A DNA stretch of 64,000 bases. Source: Brienomyrus brachyistius (lineage: Eukaryota > Chordata > Actinopteri > Osteoglossiformes > Mormyridae). Every line of letters starts with the position of its first letter. Position 1 is the stretch's first letter. The notes beneath the pieces are model-generated. The model searched no databases. It saw only the letters and a program-made list of their open reading frames with translations, and had not been told where the DNA came from. Of this stretch, positions 46,391 through 58,569 are shown in pieces. Location: NCBI RefSeq assembly GCF_023856365.1, contig NC_064538.1:7386435-7450434 (forward strand), in the 5' to 3' direction. The translations under genes and the position numbers were made by a program.

Positions 46391-47454
46391 GTAAAATGAT
46401 ATGTTAGGATGAGAAAGTGGCCGAGTGCATAAACAATGACAGAGGACAGTGGATAAGAACGATGTGCCTAACAAACAAAACACAATGTTTTATGAGGCTA
46501 ACCCACACTGGTTCAAACAATAGATTAAAGACATTAAAGACAATAGATAATGGAGAATTTAAATTATTTATTACCTGATGTATTAAATAAATGTGTAATA
46601 AAATATTAATATGACAAGCCAGAAGCACAAATGTTGCAACCAATTAATTACTGTTTTTTTAATTACATTTTTAATGTAAACAGCATTTATTTGTTTTGCT
46701 CTGTAAATCACACGCTTTATCCATTCATCCATCCATTATCCATATCCGCTTGTCCAATCCCACCCTTTTGATCAATGTGGTTTTCTAACAGCGCCTTGTA
46801 ACTTGAAATTTGTAGCTTGTGAAATTGCCGCACCCGAGATGATTGATTCTGATACCTAGGAAATGGCAGGATTCCCAAACTGCTGTGTTCAAAACCACCA
46901 TCAATCTGCTAACAATGGAGCCAAACCACTGAACAAATGAATGCGTTTAGGGGCTCTGAAACAGTTAAAGCCTTACAAACATGGGACAAGAGGAAAGAAT
47001 ATCAACAATAAGGTAAGATGAAGAAGGTGGGAACACAACTCAAGAGATGGGAAACTTCGGAAAGTACTGCAATAAGACTATATGCTTATAATAGTCTATT
47101 CTGCAGTTATGTTGACCTATACTGTAGTTAGGCACTCAAAAGAAATGTTTAATGCTATTTATCTGGGTAGTAAGTGCACATTTTCTTAGAACAAAAAAAT
47201 ATAATTTAACATAAGAACATATGAAAATTACAAGTAACACAATAAAAACTAGTAAAAATGTCTTCTCTTTTCCAAAAAGTTACTGATATCTACTTGGATA
47301 GCTAGATGAACACCACTTCAGTTCCCAAACTTCTCCTCAGTGGCACCCGAACCATTCTATGTTATTTATGAAATCTCACCACCATCTCACTTAATTAATG
47401 AACTTAATTAGATAAAAACGAGATATTGAATAGATATATGAGGTGGGCTAGTGG
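46391..47454. other. Unassigned AT-rich DNA with a SINE tail
   Basis: No gene recognised. A reversed SINE 3'-end fragment lies at 46716-46772. Confidence 0.4.
46716..46772 (-). repeat. SINE 3'-end fragment
   Basis: TTTATCCATTCATCCATCC, then ATTATCCATATCCGCTTGTCC. Confidence 0.6.
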
Positions 47455-47642
47455 TCAGGTCAAAAAATACACGGGTGTGTTGTACGGTTGCTGGAAATAA
47501 CAGGGTTATTTTAGCAGAGGTTTTGAAATGGCTAAGCAGACACACTATGCTAGGCATAACAGCATAGTTTTACACCAACATGACAGTTATTAAAACATAT
47601 ATATTTTTTGGCTGCCTAAGACTTTTGCACAGTACTGTACCA
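47455..47642 (+). mobile_element. Tc1-like 3'-end fragment
   Basis: GGCTGCCTAAGACTTTTGCA then CAGTACTGTA (47610-47639) matches the outward right end of a common fish Tc1 family. The sequence before it is consistent with its 3' untranslated region, but the start is arbitrary and no coding part remains. Confidence 0.5.
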
Positions 47643-47774
47643 GCCAGGATGTTGCTTCTGGGTGGTAGGGCGAGCGGCCCTTCTGACTTTGCCAAGGTTG
47701 GGGCTTCCAGGCCTGCCTTTGCGCTGCGTGTGTGGAGTGCCCGAGTGCCTGTAGCAGGCCCTCAGAAGGCCTGG

Positions 47775-47877
47775 TGCCCCTTCTAGGGTGTACCTCTGCC
47801 TCGTGCCGTGCAAATCCTGGGAGGAGCTTGAGGCCCCTGTGACTTTGCTTAGAATAAGCAATCGGAAGATGGATACG
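47775..47877 (+). repeat. SINE 3' fragment
   Basis: TGTACCTCTGCCTCGTGCC, GGGAGGAGCTTGAGGCCCC and AGAATAAGCAATCGGAAGATG match the forward 3' part of the SINE in a distinct subfamily. Confidence 0.55.
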
Positions 47878-48089
47878 TCTTATTTCTGTTACTTCACGTT
47901 TTGCATCTTCGGAAAGTCTTGCACAATTTGAGGCATAATTATCCAGCGACTAACAAGTGACAATAATTAACAACGACTTTTATTAACAATGCCAGTGAAG
48001 TTGGTAAAAGTGTCCCGCTTCGATGAATTTGCGAATGGCTGTACTGCAGTATTCAGTCTTAAAGAACCTAGATATCAGATGCAACATGA

Positions 48090-48480
48090 GCTGACAAGGA
48101 AAAGTATTCAGACCTCTGCATTTTTTTGTTGCAATAACACTTTGAAGTAGATCATAATATTTGTTATACACAATCTGTTCCAAATATTCAAAGTAAAAAA
48201 TAGTTGAAATTAAGAAACATGAAAGAAAAATGAAAACTTCATGATCAAAGTACTATATTCAAACCCATGATAAGCCAAAATTAATATAGATTTACAAAAT
48301 TACCCTTAATAAGCCAGACAATTACTTGTCCTCAGTGCAACAGGAAAGTTTCTCATCTTTTCACTATAAGAACAAGTGGCTTCGTGAAAGTCTATGTACA
48401 GCTAGCAAATTCCCGGCAAAGACTCAACAATGGAGACCAAAGAGATTTCAAAATCAGGGGTCATTAAAGCTCAGCGATAA
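48090..48480 (+). mobile_element. Tc1-like 5'-end fragment, tentative
   Basis: AAAAGTATTCAGACCTCTGC near the left resembles a fish Tc1 inverted end. The following AT-rich leader and AAGCCAGACAATTACTTGTCC resemble the leader of the same family. No transposase is left. Confidence 0.4.
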
Positions 48481-48659
48481 GTCATCCAATTAGTGAGCGA
48501 GCAGCCATTAAAAAGCACGGATCAGGTGGGAGTCCGCAGTAAAGCGCGCACAGTTTGGTCTCAGGTAAGACCAAATGGTGGCTTTTTAATGCAAATGCAA
48601 TGATTATCTTTGGCACACTGCCACCACCACTGCTACAGCCAGGCAGCACATTGATTCAT

Positions 48660-48845
48660 CATGCTGCAGAGCAGGGGAGCTGCCAGACATCCCTGGGCCC
48701 CTGAGAAAATGTCACCTTGGGCCCCCTGCGTAGGTTGGCACTTCCACTTGCTCAGTTGATTTTGCTGAGCAGGGGGTATTGTGGGGCCCCCACCAAGTGC
48801 TGGGCTCCCTGAATCTGTCATGGTATGCAGGCCCCTCTGAGACCC
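48660..48845. repeat. Unclassified repeat, copy 1
   Basis: The core ACCTTGGGCCCCCTG and AAGTGCTGGGCTCCCTGAATC and its order are shared with 58030-58205. Both copies end in a CCCCTCTG-type segment. No inverted ends, tRNA-like boxes or coding sequence are seen. Confidence 0.6.
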
Positions 48846-49343
48846 CTGCTGTAAAGATAGATCTCTTAAACGGGGGTTGTAAATGCTGATAGGCTGTAAG
48901 GAATAAGGTATAAGGTAACGTTCATGTGACAGGATCGCATGCTCCTGTATACTGAAGGTCTAAATGTGGACTGAGATCCCTCCCTCAGCAGGATAAGGGC
49001 CCAAAGCATTGTCTCAAAGCTACATCAGTAGGACTCAAGAATGACAAATCCAGGCCCTCTCACCTTCAACTGGAAAGCAGAAATTTGGTAATGTTCATTC
49101 CAGTGTTATTTGTTTGTCCATTTCAGTTTAATAAGACTACCTGATACAGAAGGCGTTCGATACGCTGAAATTAAAAATAACAGCTAAGTAACTTCGATTT
49201 TTTTTCTTTTGCCTGAACATGCTTGCAATTTAGTATAAATTTCAAGAAAAAAATAAAAATGCAGTTGTTACTGAAGTTTCTAATGCCTGAATGTGGTGCA
49301 GGTAAGAGCTGCGAGGCATAAACCTTATTTTACAATTGTGATA
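48846..49343. other. Unassigned DNA
   Basis: Unique sequence, no feature seen. Confidence 0.4.
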
Positions 49344-49850
49344 TACACTGCTTAGTCAAAAAAAGTCAAACGCTTTAATATTTCGTTGGGCCACTTTTAG
49401 CTTTGATCATGGTGCACATTCATCAATGAATTGTTTCCACATGCTTATACAACATCTCAACATTCTTTTTAGTCCAGATTTCCATCAATTTCTCACTGAG
49501 ATCCAGTATTGATGATAGACGAGTCCTCTTCAGCACATCCCAAAGACTTTCAATACGGTTAAGGTCAAGACCCTGTAGTGGCCAAATCGTCTGTGAAAAT
49601 GATTCCTCATGCTCCCTAAACCACTCTTTGACGATTCAAGAATCTTGGCATTACCATCCAGGAATATGCCCCTGCCTTCAGGAAAGAAAAAAAATCCATT
49701 GATGAGATAACCTGCCCATTCAGGTACTCAGCTGACTTCACTTTATTGCTGCATTACATTGAGCTGTAATAATGATCCAGTCATTGGTTCTTAAATACCT
49801 GCTGTTTTAAATTCAAACGGTGGCTTTTTTTTTTTTGCCCAGGCATTGTA
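49344..49850 (-). mobile_element. Internally deleted Tc1-family element
   Basis: The left end TACACTGCTTAGTCAAAAAA and the right end TTTTTTTGCCCAGGCATTGTA form diverged inverted repeats with TA flanks. The interior corresponds on the minus strand to the C-terminal part of a Tc1 transposase (GTTGGGCCACTTTTAGC at the 3' side, CATCCCAAAGACTTTCAATA in the catalytic region) with the 5' half deleted. At about 0.5 kb it behaves as a MITE. Confidence 0.75.
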
Positions 49851-51351
49851 GTTTGTGAGCCTTTTCTGCATTCTTTATTGTATTATTTCGATGTTTTACC
49901 TAACCTAAATGTAAATAATTTGTGAGAAAACTTTTGCTTGGAATGGAAAATAACAGAGGTTAGTCATCAAGACACGGTTCTCTGTTTGTCGGTTATTACA
50001 TAAAGAGGTGAATTTTTTAAAAAACAAGAAGCGCAGTTTTGGCAAAATAGAACAAATGAAAAGCACAACCACAGGCAGAGTTCAAAGACAAGCGTGTGAG
50101 ATACATCTGGGCTCCGTGACCAAAACAAGACACAGCACATTGAGGAGGAATCAAGGAAGAAAACACACAGGTGGAAATAATGAATGCAAACAGCCGGGTA
50201 ACCTGACCCTCCCTCTCGTCATGGCCCGTATCACCCATTCCTGCATCTTTGCGATAGATAAAGAGAACCATTAAGATAATTGACTGAACAACACAAAAGG
50301 CACAAAACTAGATTTGCAATCTTTTCATCAGTGTTCATGGGTATGTCTGTACTTGCTGTGTAATTCTTTTTAAATTGCCATTGACAACAGATTGCTGGCT
50401 GTAAATTATGGAAATAAAAATCACACTCTATTGCAGTTGTTAGCAGAACTGCTCATTTCCAGCTGACTAAAGTCCTGTCTGACCAGATCTCGGATGTTCT
50501 TCAGTGTTACATTTTTGTCAGTGTTAATATTCATTGACCTGCCTGCTTTAATGAGATTGATCAAAAAGTAACAAAGGAGCAGCCCATGTATTTCAGAGGA
50601 GGGAATTTACTTAAAATTTGCAGGGGATCTCAATTTGCTCCAGTAATCAGTGATCACAGAGGGAACAAACAGTAATCTTTTTACTCAGGTCATGATTTGA
50701 AGGCAGAAGTACTAAAAGTCCTATTCTATGTTCAGTTTTGCAGTTATGACATTCTCTAATTACATGTCAGCACAAAGTTTTCTGTCTCAATGATTATGTT
50801 AAATGAGGCATAAAATAAAAACTGAAAATATTGATTGATAGTGATAATGGGATAAATGCAGATGAAATTCTAATACACTGATATGCGATATGACAACATT
50901 GAAGTCAAGAAAATGGTGATAGACTTGAAAGAGATTAACGATAAAATAAGATAGAGGACTTCTCCAGGAGTATGTTTGTCATCAACAACAGGAACACAGT
51001 GCCAGGACGTGAGCTGCTTCTGTTATGACATATCATTTCATAATATTTATCAAAACAGTAAATTGTACACAGGTCATTTAAAAAAATGCAGACAGACACC
51101 GATGAGGACTTACCAAAGCATGGTTGAATGGTGTGGTACCTTATTCCTTATCTGATAATTGGTTTTAGGATGTGTTCATTTTTCTGCTTGTGGACAAAAA
51201 ATAAGAAAAGAATTGTTTCCCGTTTATTGCACCTTTTCACATTGATATAAATAATAACAGGTTTATTATTGAAAATAATTGGATGACTGCTGTACATTAA
51301 CATGCATAGGCATATAGAAAACCTTCTTCTATATTTATCTAATCAAATTAC
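49851..51351. other. Unassigned AT-rich DNA
   Basis: No recognisable gene. The paired 88- and 84-codon frames near 50008-50274 oppose each other and match nothing I know. Confidence 0.4.
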
Positions 51352-52030
51352 TACACAGTCAAACCTCGGATTGCGAGTAACTTGGTTTTCGAGTGTTTTG
51401 CAAGACGAGCAAAAATTTGTAATACATTTTAACTTGATAAACTAGTGAGGTCTTGCAATACGAGGATTATGAAAGCGCTATGTATGCCGAGTGTCACATG
51501 ATCACAACTGAGCCGATGGTTCTTCTTTCTCAATCTCTCTCTCTATGGGATCGTGGGTAATTGTCTCCTATGTTCAGTCTCAGTCGGCGTGCCTCACTCG
51601 TATAGTCAAAATTTATTGGAAAAGCGCCACCCGAATAAGGGTGTAGCAGTGCGAGCGGTGAATCTGTTTAACGACAATACAATGTTGTGGCTGATTGGAT
51701 AGGTTCCTTGTTAAAATCGCGCAAAAAGAAAAGGATTCCAGTGAGCCAACAGACAGTAGTGATTCCGTTAGGTATACAGTGGTCCTACAAAATACCCCTC
51801 CTCTTCTCTCTCTCGCCTCCCTCACACCATCCACGATTATTTTCAAAGATAAAGTGCAGGTTGATTTGTTTAATGTATTTTTACTTTATAATTCATATTA
51901 ATTATTTTTATATGAATACTTTTAGGTTGTGGTTTCCATTGTTTCTAATTATATCTTTGATATAGGAGTGCTTTGGATTATGAGCACGTTTCCGCAACGA
52001 ATTATGCTCGCAATCCGAGGTTTTATTGTA
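51352..52030. mobile_element. TA-flanked inverted-repeat DNA element
   Basis: CAAACCTCGGATTGCGAGTA at the left and GCTCGCAATCCGAGGTTTTA at the right are matching inverted ends, each bordered by TA. About 680 bp lie between. The ends fit a Tc1/mariner superfamily element of pogo/Tigger style. Frames inside (92 codons at 51687-51965) show no transposase motif, so it appears non-autonomous. Confidence 0.75.
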
Positions 52031-52832
52031 TATATCACAGACGTTATTTATGGTTCCTTGTCGTTATTAATAATTTTTTGGGGCGGCAGCTGTGAATCTG
52101 GAATTTTATATAATAATCACTTAATGTGCCTAGTTATAATACAAACAAAAGGAACTCAGCTTATACATCTGGACTAAATAAGTTTAGTTTTTGTTTGTCT
52201 AACCATATTTACAGTTTATGTTAAAAGTGGAATCAATGACAAAATGAATTTGCGACTAGTATGTGGCACTGAATTAATTGTGGTAAACTTTTTATACAGG
52301 ATATCGAAATGGTATCCATTGCAGCTCCGGCCCAGAGCTGTAATTCTCAGCATTAAATGAGTTAAATCAATATGACCATATTGCAATTATGCATTATTAC
52401 TGTAATACTTACTATATATAAATTATGTCTTCCTCTCAGGAAAACAAAATAAACTCTTGTGCAAAGAAATCAATAATGTTCTACAACATAGACAAATATT
52501 TTTCTCCATCCAAGAAATATAATCAAATCTTGAGAAGCTTTTCAAATATACTGCAGATTGCAGGTTTGTCGTGAGATTATAATTGTCATTATATTATATT
52601 ATTATAGTCATTCATAAATATTATATGACACCATGTAAGTGGAACTGATAATCAAAATGCTGTTTCTCATTTATATCTAAGAGGAAAAAGTAATAATTTT
52701 AGTCGGAAATCCTGAACTCCTCAGACACATCTAAACATATCAGTGCAGCTCATTTAGAAATGAAGAAGAGACAGAAGAGGAAGAACAGTATTAGAATTAA
52801 CAGCTAAGGTTTCATGCGCATTGTTAATGAAT
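52031..52832. other. Unassigned AT-rich DNA
   Basis: Unique sequence, no feature seen. Confidence 0.4.
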
Positions 52833-53144
52833 TACAGTTGACTGTGGTTAGGGGCCAACTGCGATCTGGAAAAAGCACATCAAATTTTTAGGTCCCCTTC
52901 GTGAGTGGAACGATACAAAGATCTGTGAGTGATCACTGTGAGATATCATGCCAGAGGCTGCCATAAAAACGCTTGGCGTCCTCCAAACCAGCACTATATA
53001 AATATATATTTTATGTATTTACTTTCTGTGTGTTGTCTGCGGTTTCGCAAAACTCCCAAAACACTCCCATTTAAATTCTTATTCTGACCGCCTGATATAT
53101 GGACATCGCGATGAGAAAGTTGCAATGCAGAAGGGTCAACTATA
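52833..53144. mobile_element. Non-autonomous pogo-like element, copy B
   Basis: Starts TACAGTTGACTG and ends GGGTCAACTATA (inverted, TA-bounded). The inner ATCACTGTGAGATATCATG, CTGCCATAAAAACGCTTGGC and GTCCTCCAAACCAGCACT match copy A at 20407-20905. Copy B is about 190 bp shorter. Confidence 0.7.
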
Positions 53145-53190
53145 TTTCATCTGGGACTCTTTCAGACAGTAGATTATTCGAAGAGTGTTA

Positions 53191-54362
53191 TACATTATAT
53201 AGACAAAAGTACTGGGACATTTAATTCAGGTGCTTCATTCAGATCCATTGCCACAGGTGTGTAAAATCAAGCACCTAGGTATGCAGTTCAGTTTACAAAC
53301 ATTTGTGAAAGAATGGGTCATTCTGAAGAGTTCAGTGAATTCAAGCGTGGTATTGTCATTGCCACCTTCGCAATAAGTCAGTTCGTGAAATTTCTTCCCT
53401 GCTACAGTAGATATTCCCTGGTGAACTGTAAGTGGAGGCGTTTAGGAACAACAGAAACTCAGCCACAAAGTGGAAGATCACATAAAGTAACAGAGTGGGG
53501 TCGCCGAGTGCTGAGGTGCATACTGCGTAAAAGTCTCCAACGGTCTGTTGCAGAGTTCCAGACTTTCTCTGGCATTAACCCCATTATAAAAACTGTACAC
53601 TGAGAACTTCATGGAATGGCTTCCATGGCCAACCAGTCGCATGCAAGCCTCACATCACCAAGCGCAATACCAAGCATCAGATGGAGCGGTGCAAAGAACT
53701 GGACTCTGGAGCAGCGGAAATGTGTCCTGTGGAGTGACAAATCATGTTTCCCTTTGGTGGATGCCAGGAGGTCTTTACCTGCCTGACTGCATTATGCCAA
53801 CTGTAAAGTTTAGTGGAGAAGGGATAATGGTATGAGGTTCTTTTTCAGGGGTTGGAATAGGCCCCTTAGTTCTAGTGAAGGAAACTTTTAATGCTTCAGC
53901 AAACCAAGAAATTTTGGGCAATTCTATGCTTCCAACTTTATGGGAGCAGTTTGGAGGAGACCCTCTTCTGTTCAGCATGACTGTGCCCCAGTGCACAAAC
54001 CAACTCTGTGAAGACATGGTTGGGTAATTTTTGTGTGTAAAAACTCAACTGGCCTGCACAGAGCCCTGAACTCAACCCCATCAAATACCTTTGGGATGAA
54101 CTATAACAGAGATCGAGAGCCAGGCCTTCACATCCAACACCCGTGCGTGATCTCATAAGTGTGCTTCTGTTTAATTGGGCAAAAATTCCCACAGACACAC
54201 TCCAAAATCTTGTGGAAGACCTTCCCAGAAGAGTGGCAGCTGTTATAGCTGCAAATGGAGGACCAACTCCATACTGATACCTTTGGATTTAGAATGGAGT
54301 GTTATAAAAGTTTGTGTAGGTGTAATGGTCAGGTGTCCCAATACTTTTGTCCATATAGTACA
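53191..54362 (+). mobile_element. Full-length decayed Tc1-family transposon
   Basis: The left end TACATTATATAGACAAAAGT and right end ACTTTTGTCCATATAGTACA are inverted. Length is 1.17 kb. It is the same family as 41631-42863 but in the opposite orientation, and it inserted only 46 bp from the pogo-like element. Confidence 0.9.
53313..54085 (+). pseudogene. Tc1 transposase remnant
   Basis: 53313-53603 (96 codons) holds the N-terminal helix-turn-helix region (MGHSEEFSEFKRG, then TQPQSGRSHKVTEWGRRVLR). 53611-53835 includes the middle. WSDKSCF, with the first catalytic Asp, is in a neighbouring frame near 53735. HDCAPVH-like sequence lies near 53985. The last motif reads NPIKYLWDE, with Lys in place of the catalytic Glu (codon 54083-54085). 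Frameshifts and stops confirm a pseudogene. Confidence 0.8.
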
Positions 54363-54373
54363 TGTCTTAAGCA

Positions 54374-54403
54374 TAGTATAGTATAGTATAGTATAATATA
54401 GTA
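54374..54403. repeat. (AGTAT)n microsatellite
   Basis: Five to six pentanucleotide units just outside the Tc1 right end. Confidence 0.8.
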
Positions 54404-56764
54404 GTGTATTTTTACTTTTACTGTAGCCTTGAGTTAAATGTAGAATGAGCCTAAGCAAAAGAAATGGGGAAGAAGAAGTGCCCATCTTACGATTATTATT
54501 ATTCATTTACCAATACCATAATGCTATCTGTCTAGTTTGTAGCTACTGGACAGCTGCTCTACCCTTTGCTTGAACCTTGATAGGCAACCAGGAAGTCTCA
54601 TGCCGCTGTTACTGTAGCAATGCAAGAAACACCTGCTGTTGTTGCTAATGAGCATGTGTGACACGGACAGCGGTGACACCTGGTGACACAAGGGCCTGGC
54701 AGCAAACCAGAGGTTTATTGGGAATTTGCTCTTTTCTGGGCTGACTGAGTTTAGTGTAGGGATGGGGCAAACACCAAAGGGGGCCAAAAGTAAGGGAACC
54801 TAAAATAGCCGAATAGGTGGGCTGAATGCACAAAGATAATCACACCGAAAGGTGAAGAAGAATGGCAGGTATGTTCTGCCCTGTTTACAGTTATCCGTCA
54901 CTTTTTTTAATTGTCACCAACTCTATGCATCATTTTTATTGCCACTCACAACATCTTTGTTTCTGGTTTTTGATGCTGGTTAGCCAAGGTAAAATTCACA
55001 AACAAACAAGCTGCAGTATATGCACAGCATAATGAGAAACGGAGGTTTATAATGCATACTATATCACATTAATATCATTAGAGCATTGTATGGCTTACTT
55101 TGTGTTGTTAGCTATAGAAGGGTACATAAAGTAGGGCAAATATAATCATTTTATGTCTTTTAAGACCAGAGCAGTTTAACTTTGAAGGTAGACAGTGAGT
55201 CTTCGCCTGTGATCTGTCCCATTTTGAAAATTCAAATACATTTTTGCTCAAAGAAATGACTAGGAATGCAACCCATTTTGTAGTACAATGTGCACAAAAG
55301 CCATGAAAATGGATGAAGAGAATCGCTCTAAGGTTAAAGACAGCCGCATATAATGAGGTCATCCAGATCATTCTGCTGATTTGATCTATTCTTGATTTTA
55401 ATGAACCTCGAAAATACGTTTCCATAACATGGCTAAAAAGTCTTGCTTCAAATCCTGGGCACTTCTCATTTTTTATCCTCTGATATAATTAGTTTCCAGC
55501 TATTGTACTATGTGCCCTTTTCTTGAACCAGTATGTACAAAATGCTCAAGTTGGGGTAGTAAGAGATGCACATGACACAAGGAAAGAATATGGACTAAAG
55601 AGTCTGCAGGGGATTGGATGGCAGTCCTGTTCTTACATAGAGTTTACAGGGACGGACCAAGAATGGAATCCACCCGGCAGGTAAAGGAGACACAAAGATA
55701 AGTGGTCATTTCAGTGAATGAGAAGCTGAAGGTGACTGTAGCAGGGTCCAGGTATCTCTTCTAATTCACTGGAGCAAAAAAGCACATAACACACTAATTT
55801 ATATGTTCAATCAAAAGCCAGTGCCAGGTAGAATGAATTCACATGAAAAACCCTGACCCCCTATATCGCACCTCCAAGTCGCACCCCCTGCCCCCTCTCA
55901 CACTGCATTATCACTAATATCAAAGTGTTACACAGGCTTTATTTATGCCTCATAAGATTTCGTATACTGTAAGGATATTTGTATTCTGCATTACAATATA
56001 CTTGCCGTAATACAAAAATGACATTGTGTTGCCAAGGATTGTACAGGATAGATCCTACTAATGGGCTTTTTTAGATAAATAAACTTAAGTATTTTATTGA
56101 CCATATAATGAAGAAAAACAAATAGTACAGTTAAACAATGACAAATCATTTGTCAATTAGTTTTTTTCTGTTGCATTTAAAATTATTGTTCCTCCTTATT
56201 ATTAACTTGAGAGTATGTTCTTCCTATACCACCATGTGTACCTCTTTTGACATTATTAATGCTTTACAAATTCTAATTGTGTCAGACTCAGTGATCTTAT
56301 TGCAACTCATCTTAATTTACTCAAGCATTAAGGAAACACAAGGTCAGGTCAGGTCAACACAAGGCCCACCCAATTTCCAGGCCTTCCACAATCCCAGAGT
56401 CTATGGGAGGAAGATATTGCAGGAAGTAAGACATGCAGGGGAAATTCAGGTGTGGCAGATTGATACGCACAGGAGACAGGAAGCAGGAAATGACCGGAAA
56501 AGAGAATGAATGCAGGATCCAATCAGGATCCAGGAGCCTGGGATTGGGAACTAGCAGGTCGGATTTGGAAGTTATTTGGATCAGGAGCTACATCTTAGAA
56601 AGCCCCGAATGAGATGAGAGAATGGCCTATTATTCTTAAATAGCTTGGACCTGATTTGTCCAAGCTGGGGCAAGATCACAGGGACCATCCTCATCATTGC
56701 TCGGCTGGGAAATGTTTGGTGGCACGCTGATAGGGATGCTGTGTGATTGGCTTTCCAGGTTAGG
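54404..56764. other. Unassigned DNA
   Basis: No gene recognised. Overlapping AGGTCA direct copies occur at 56340-56356. Frames up to 123 codons (56138-56509) have no recognisable domain. Confidence 0.4.
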
Positions 56765-56880
56765 ACCCTGTGTCTTTGATAGGACAATTACTGGTTCAAG
56801 TCCTGTGGCTGAGAGTGATTTCACAGTTGGTCCCTTGTGTTGCTCTGGACAAACGCATCTGCTAAATAAATAATTGTGAT
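56765..56880 (+). repeat. SINE of the 'CTTTGGATAAAAGC' tail type
   Basis: TTACTGGTTCAAGTCCTGTGG carries a B-box-like GGTTCAAGTCC. TGCTCTGGACAAACGCATC followed by TGCTAAATAAATAA is the conserved 3' part. Forward orientation, 5' part missing. Confidence 0.65.
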
Positions 56881-58029
56881 AGTGTTCAGATGAGCATGCA
56901 GTACTGGCCTCCAGATGACTTAAGTTTTTTACTTTGTTAAATTTGTATTGGAACTCTCCATAAATGTGTACATTGTTAAGGTTATACTAAAAGGTTCTGC
57001 CAGGCCTAAGGTGGTTTTTGCAAAGGGAATTAAGAGTAATATATTTCTGTTTGATAAATGAGTGAACAGAAGTAGCTGTGCTGCACTAAGACCAGCCCCT
57101 GTTCACATGGGTTGGCACCTTTATTCTTTGCCCTCTGGCAATGTATCCATTATTTATGTTGCCTCTTGCTCTTAATTTACCTCCTGCTCTGCACTCTAAT
57201 ATTCCTATTGCCCCTATTTTTGCTCTTTCAATACGGTTTGTGTTTATGGTGTAATAAAATATATAGATAATATTGGACCCAAACAACCTTGTTATCAGTA
57301 ACTAATGTTCAGATATTGCTTTTAGAAAGAATGATGACTGAAAACTAAATTGGGTATTTTTTAATACATTAACTCTGTGGCCTCAAAATGTCTGTTGAGG
57401 CAGTAAATTTTAATTTGTTTAAGCAAATATTGCCTTAAATTGTTCTGTAATAGCGATTTGAATGAAGCACATTGTGAACACTGCATATATCTTGAACATT
57501 TCTCATCAGCCTTTAGGCCAATTTATTCATTTAAATGTACAATTTTGATTGTTATACTAATCGTTTAACATTCAGGACTGCTGTCTTTATTGTTTTAGCC
57601 GGTAAGGACTTTTTAGGTGTGGTTGTGGAGTGTCTTTTGTTTGCTTGGAAGCAAAATGAGAATTATAGAAATTGTATAAATGGCCAGTTCTGCAAGGCAA
57701 TATTCATTAAAATGTACCCTTGAGCCAATACTTTATTTGAAATCAGAGCTGATATATGCACAGATATTTTGGCATAACAAAAAATAGACCATTTAAGTAG
57801 TTTAGAGGAAGGGAAAGCTTGCCATGATGAAAAATACATAGCACATCATTATACCACTGTGCTTCAGGGCTTATAATCTTCCAATTCTGATGACTGTCAG
57901 TCATAACACTCTGTAGCAGTGCTGTCTAGTAATGTCCATGATATTTAACCTCTCTGTACAATCCTTAGGTAAATGATTATGGACAATGGTCAGGAAAGCT
58001 GAATGATATACTACTGTAGGATTCCAGTT
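56881..58029. other. Unassigned AT-rich DNA
   Basis: Unique sequence, no feature seen. Confidence 0.4.
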
Positions 58030-58205
58030 TATAAGCAGGGTAGAGGGTGTACCTAGACATTTAGGGCCCTGTAGCAAAATGTAATCTTGGGCCCCCTGGC
58101 CAGTGGTATTGTTTCTGTTTCGTCTTTAGGGGCCCCTGTGAAGTGCTGGGCCCCCTGAATCTCCCAGAGCATCTATACCCCTCTGGCGTCCCAGATCAGA
58201 GGGTA
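58030..58205. repeat. Unclassified repeat, copy 2
   Basis: ATCTTGGGCCCCCTGGCC, AGGGGCCCCTGTGAAGTGC and TGGGCCCCCTGAATCTCCC follow the order of copy 1 at 48660-48845. Confidence 0.6.
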
Positions 58206-58569
58206 TTCATTTTTGTGGTTCCTGTGTGCGCCACCTGACTCTGCAAAAGTTCTGCATATGTTTTAACTTGAAATACAGCCAAAATGGTATTAGCATATTA
58301 TATTTATATTTAGTGTATTTGGTATTATATCTTCAAGCAAAGATCAATACTAAACAATAGGAAACTTGACAGGACAAATAGCGTAAAGAGCAGTGCAGCG
58401 CGTTACCACACCCACCACATGGTGAACCTCCTCAGGGATGAGAACACGAGTGCGGCTGTGGTACGGATGATACCTCAGCACCACGCTAGTTTCAGTGGAA
58501 CCTCAGTGTGAAGTTTTTCTCTGGTGGCTGGGGTGTCAATCCTCCAACCAACCCCCACATATTCCCTGT
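58206..58569. other. Unassigned DNA
   Basis: No feature seen. Confidence 0.4.

Noticed and set aside
56340..56356. Overlapping AGGTCA copies as a nuclear-receptor element
   Set aside because: Half-sites overlap by one base, which does not match a DR0-DR5 spacing; more likely a short tandem repeat.
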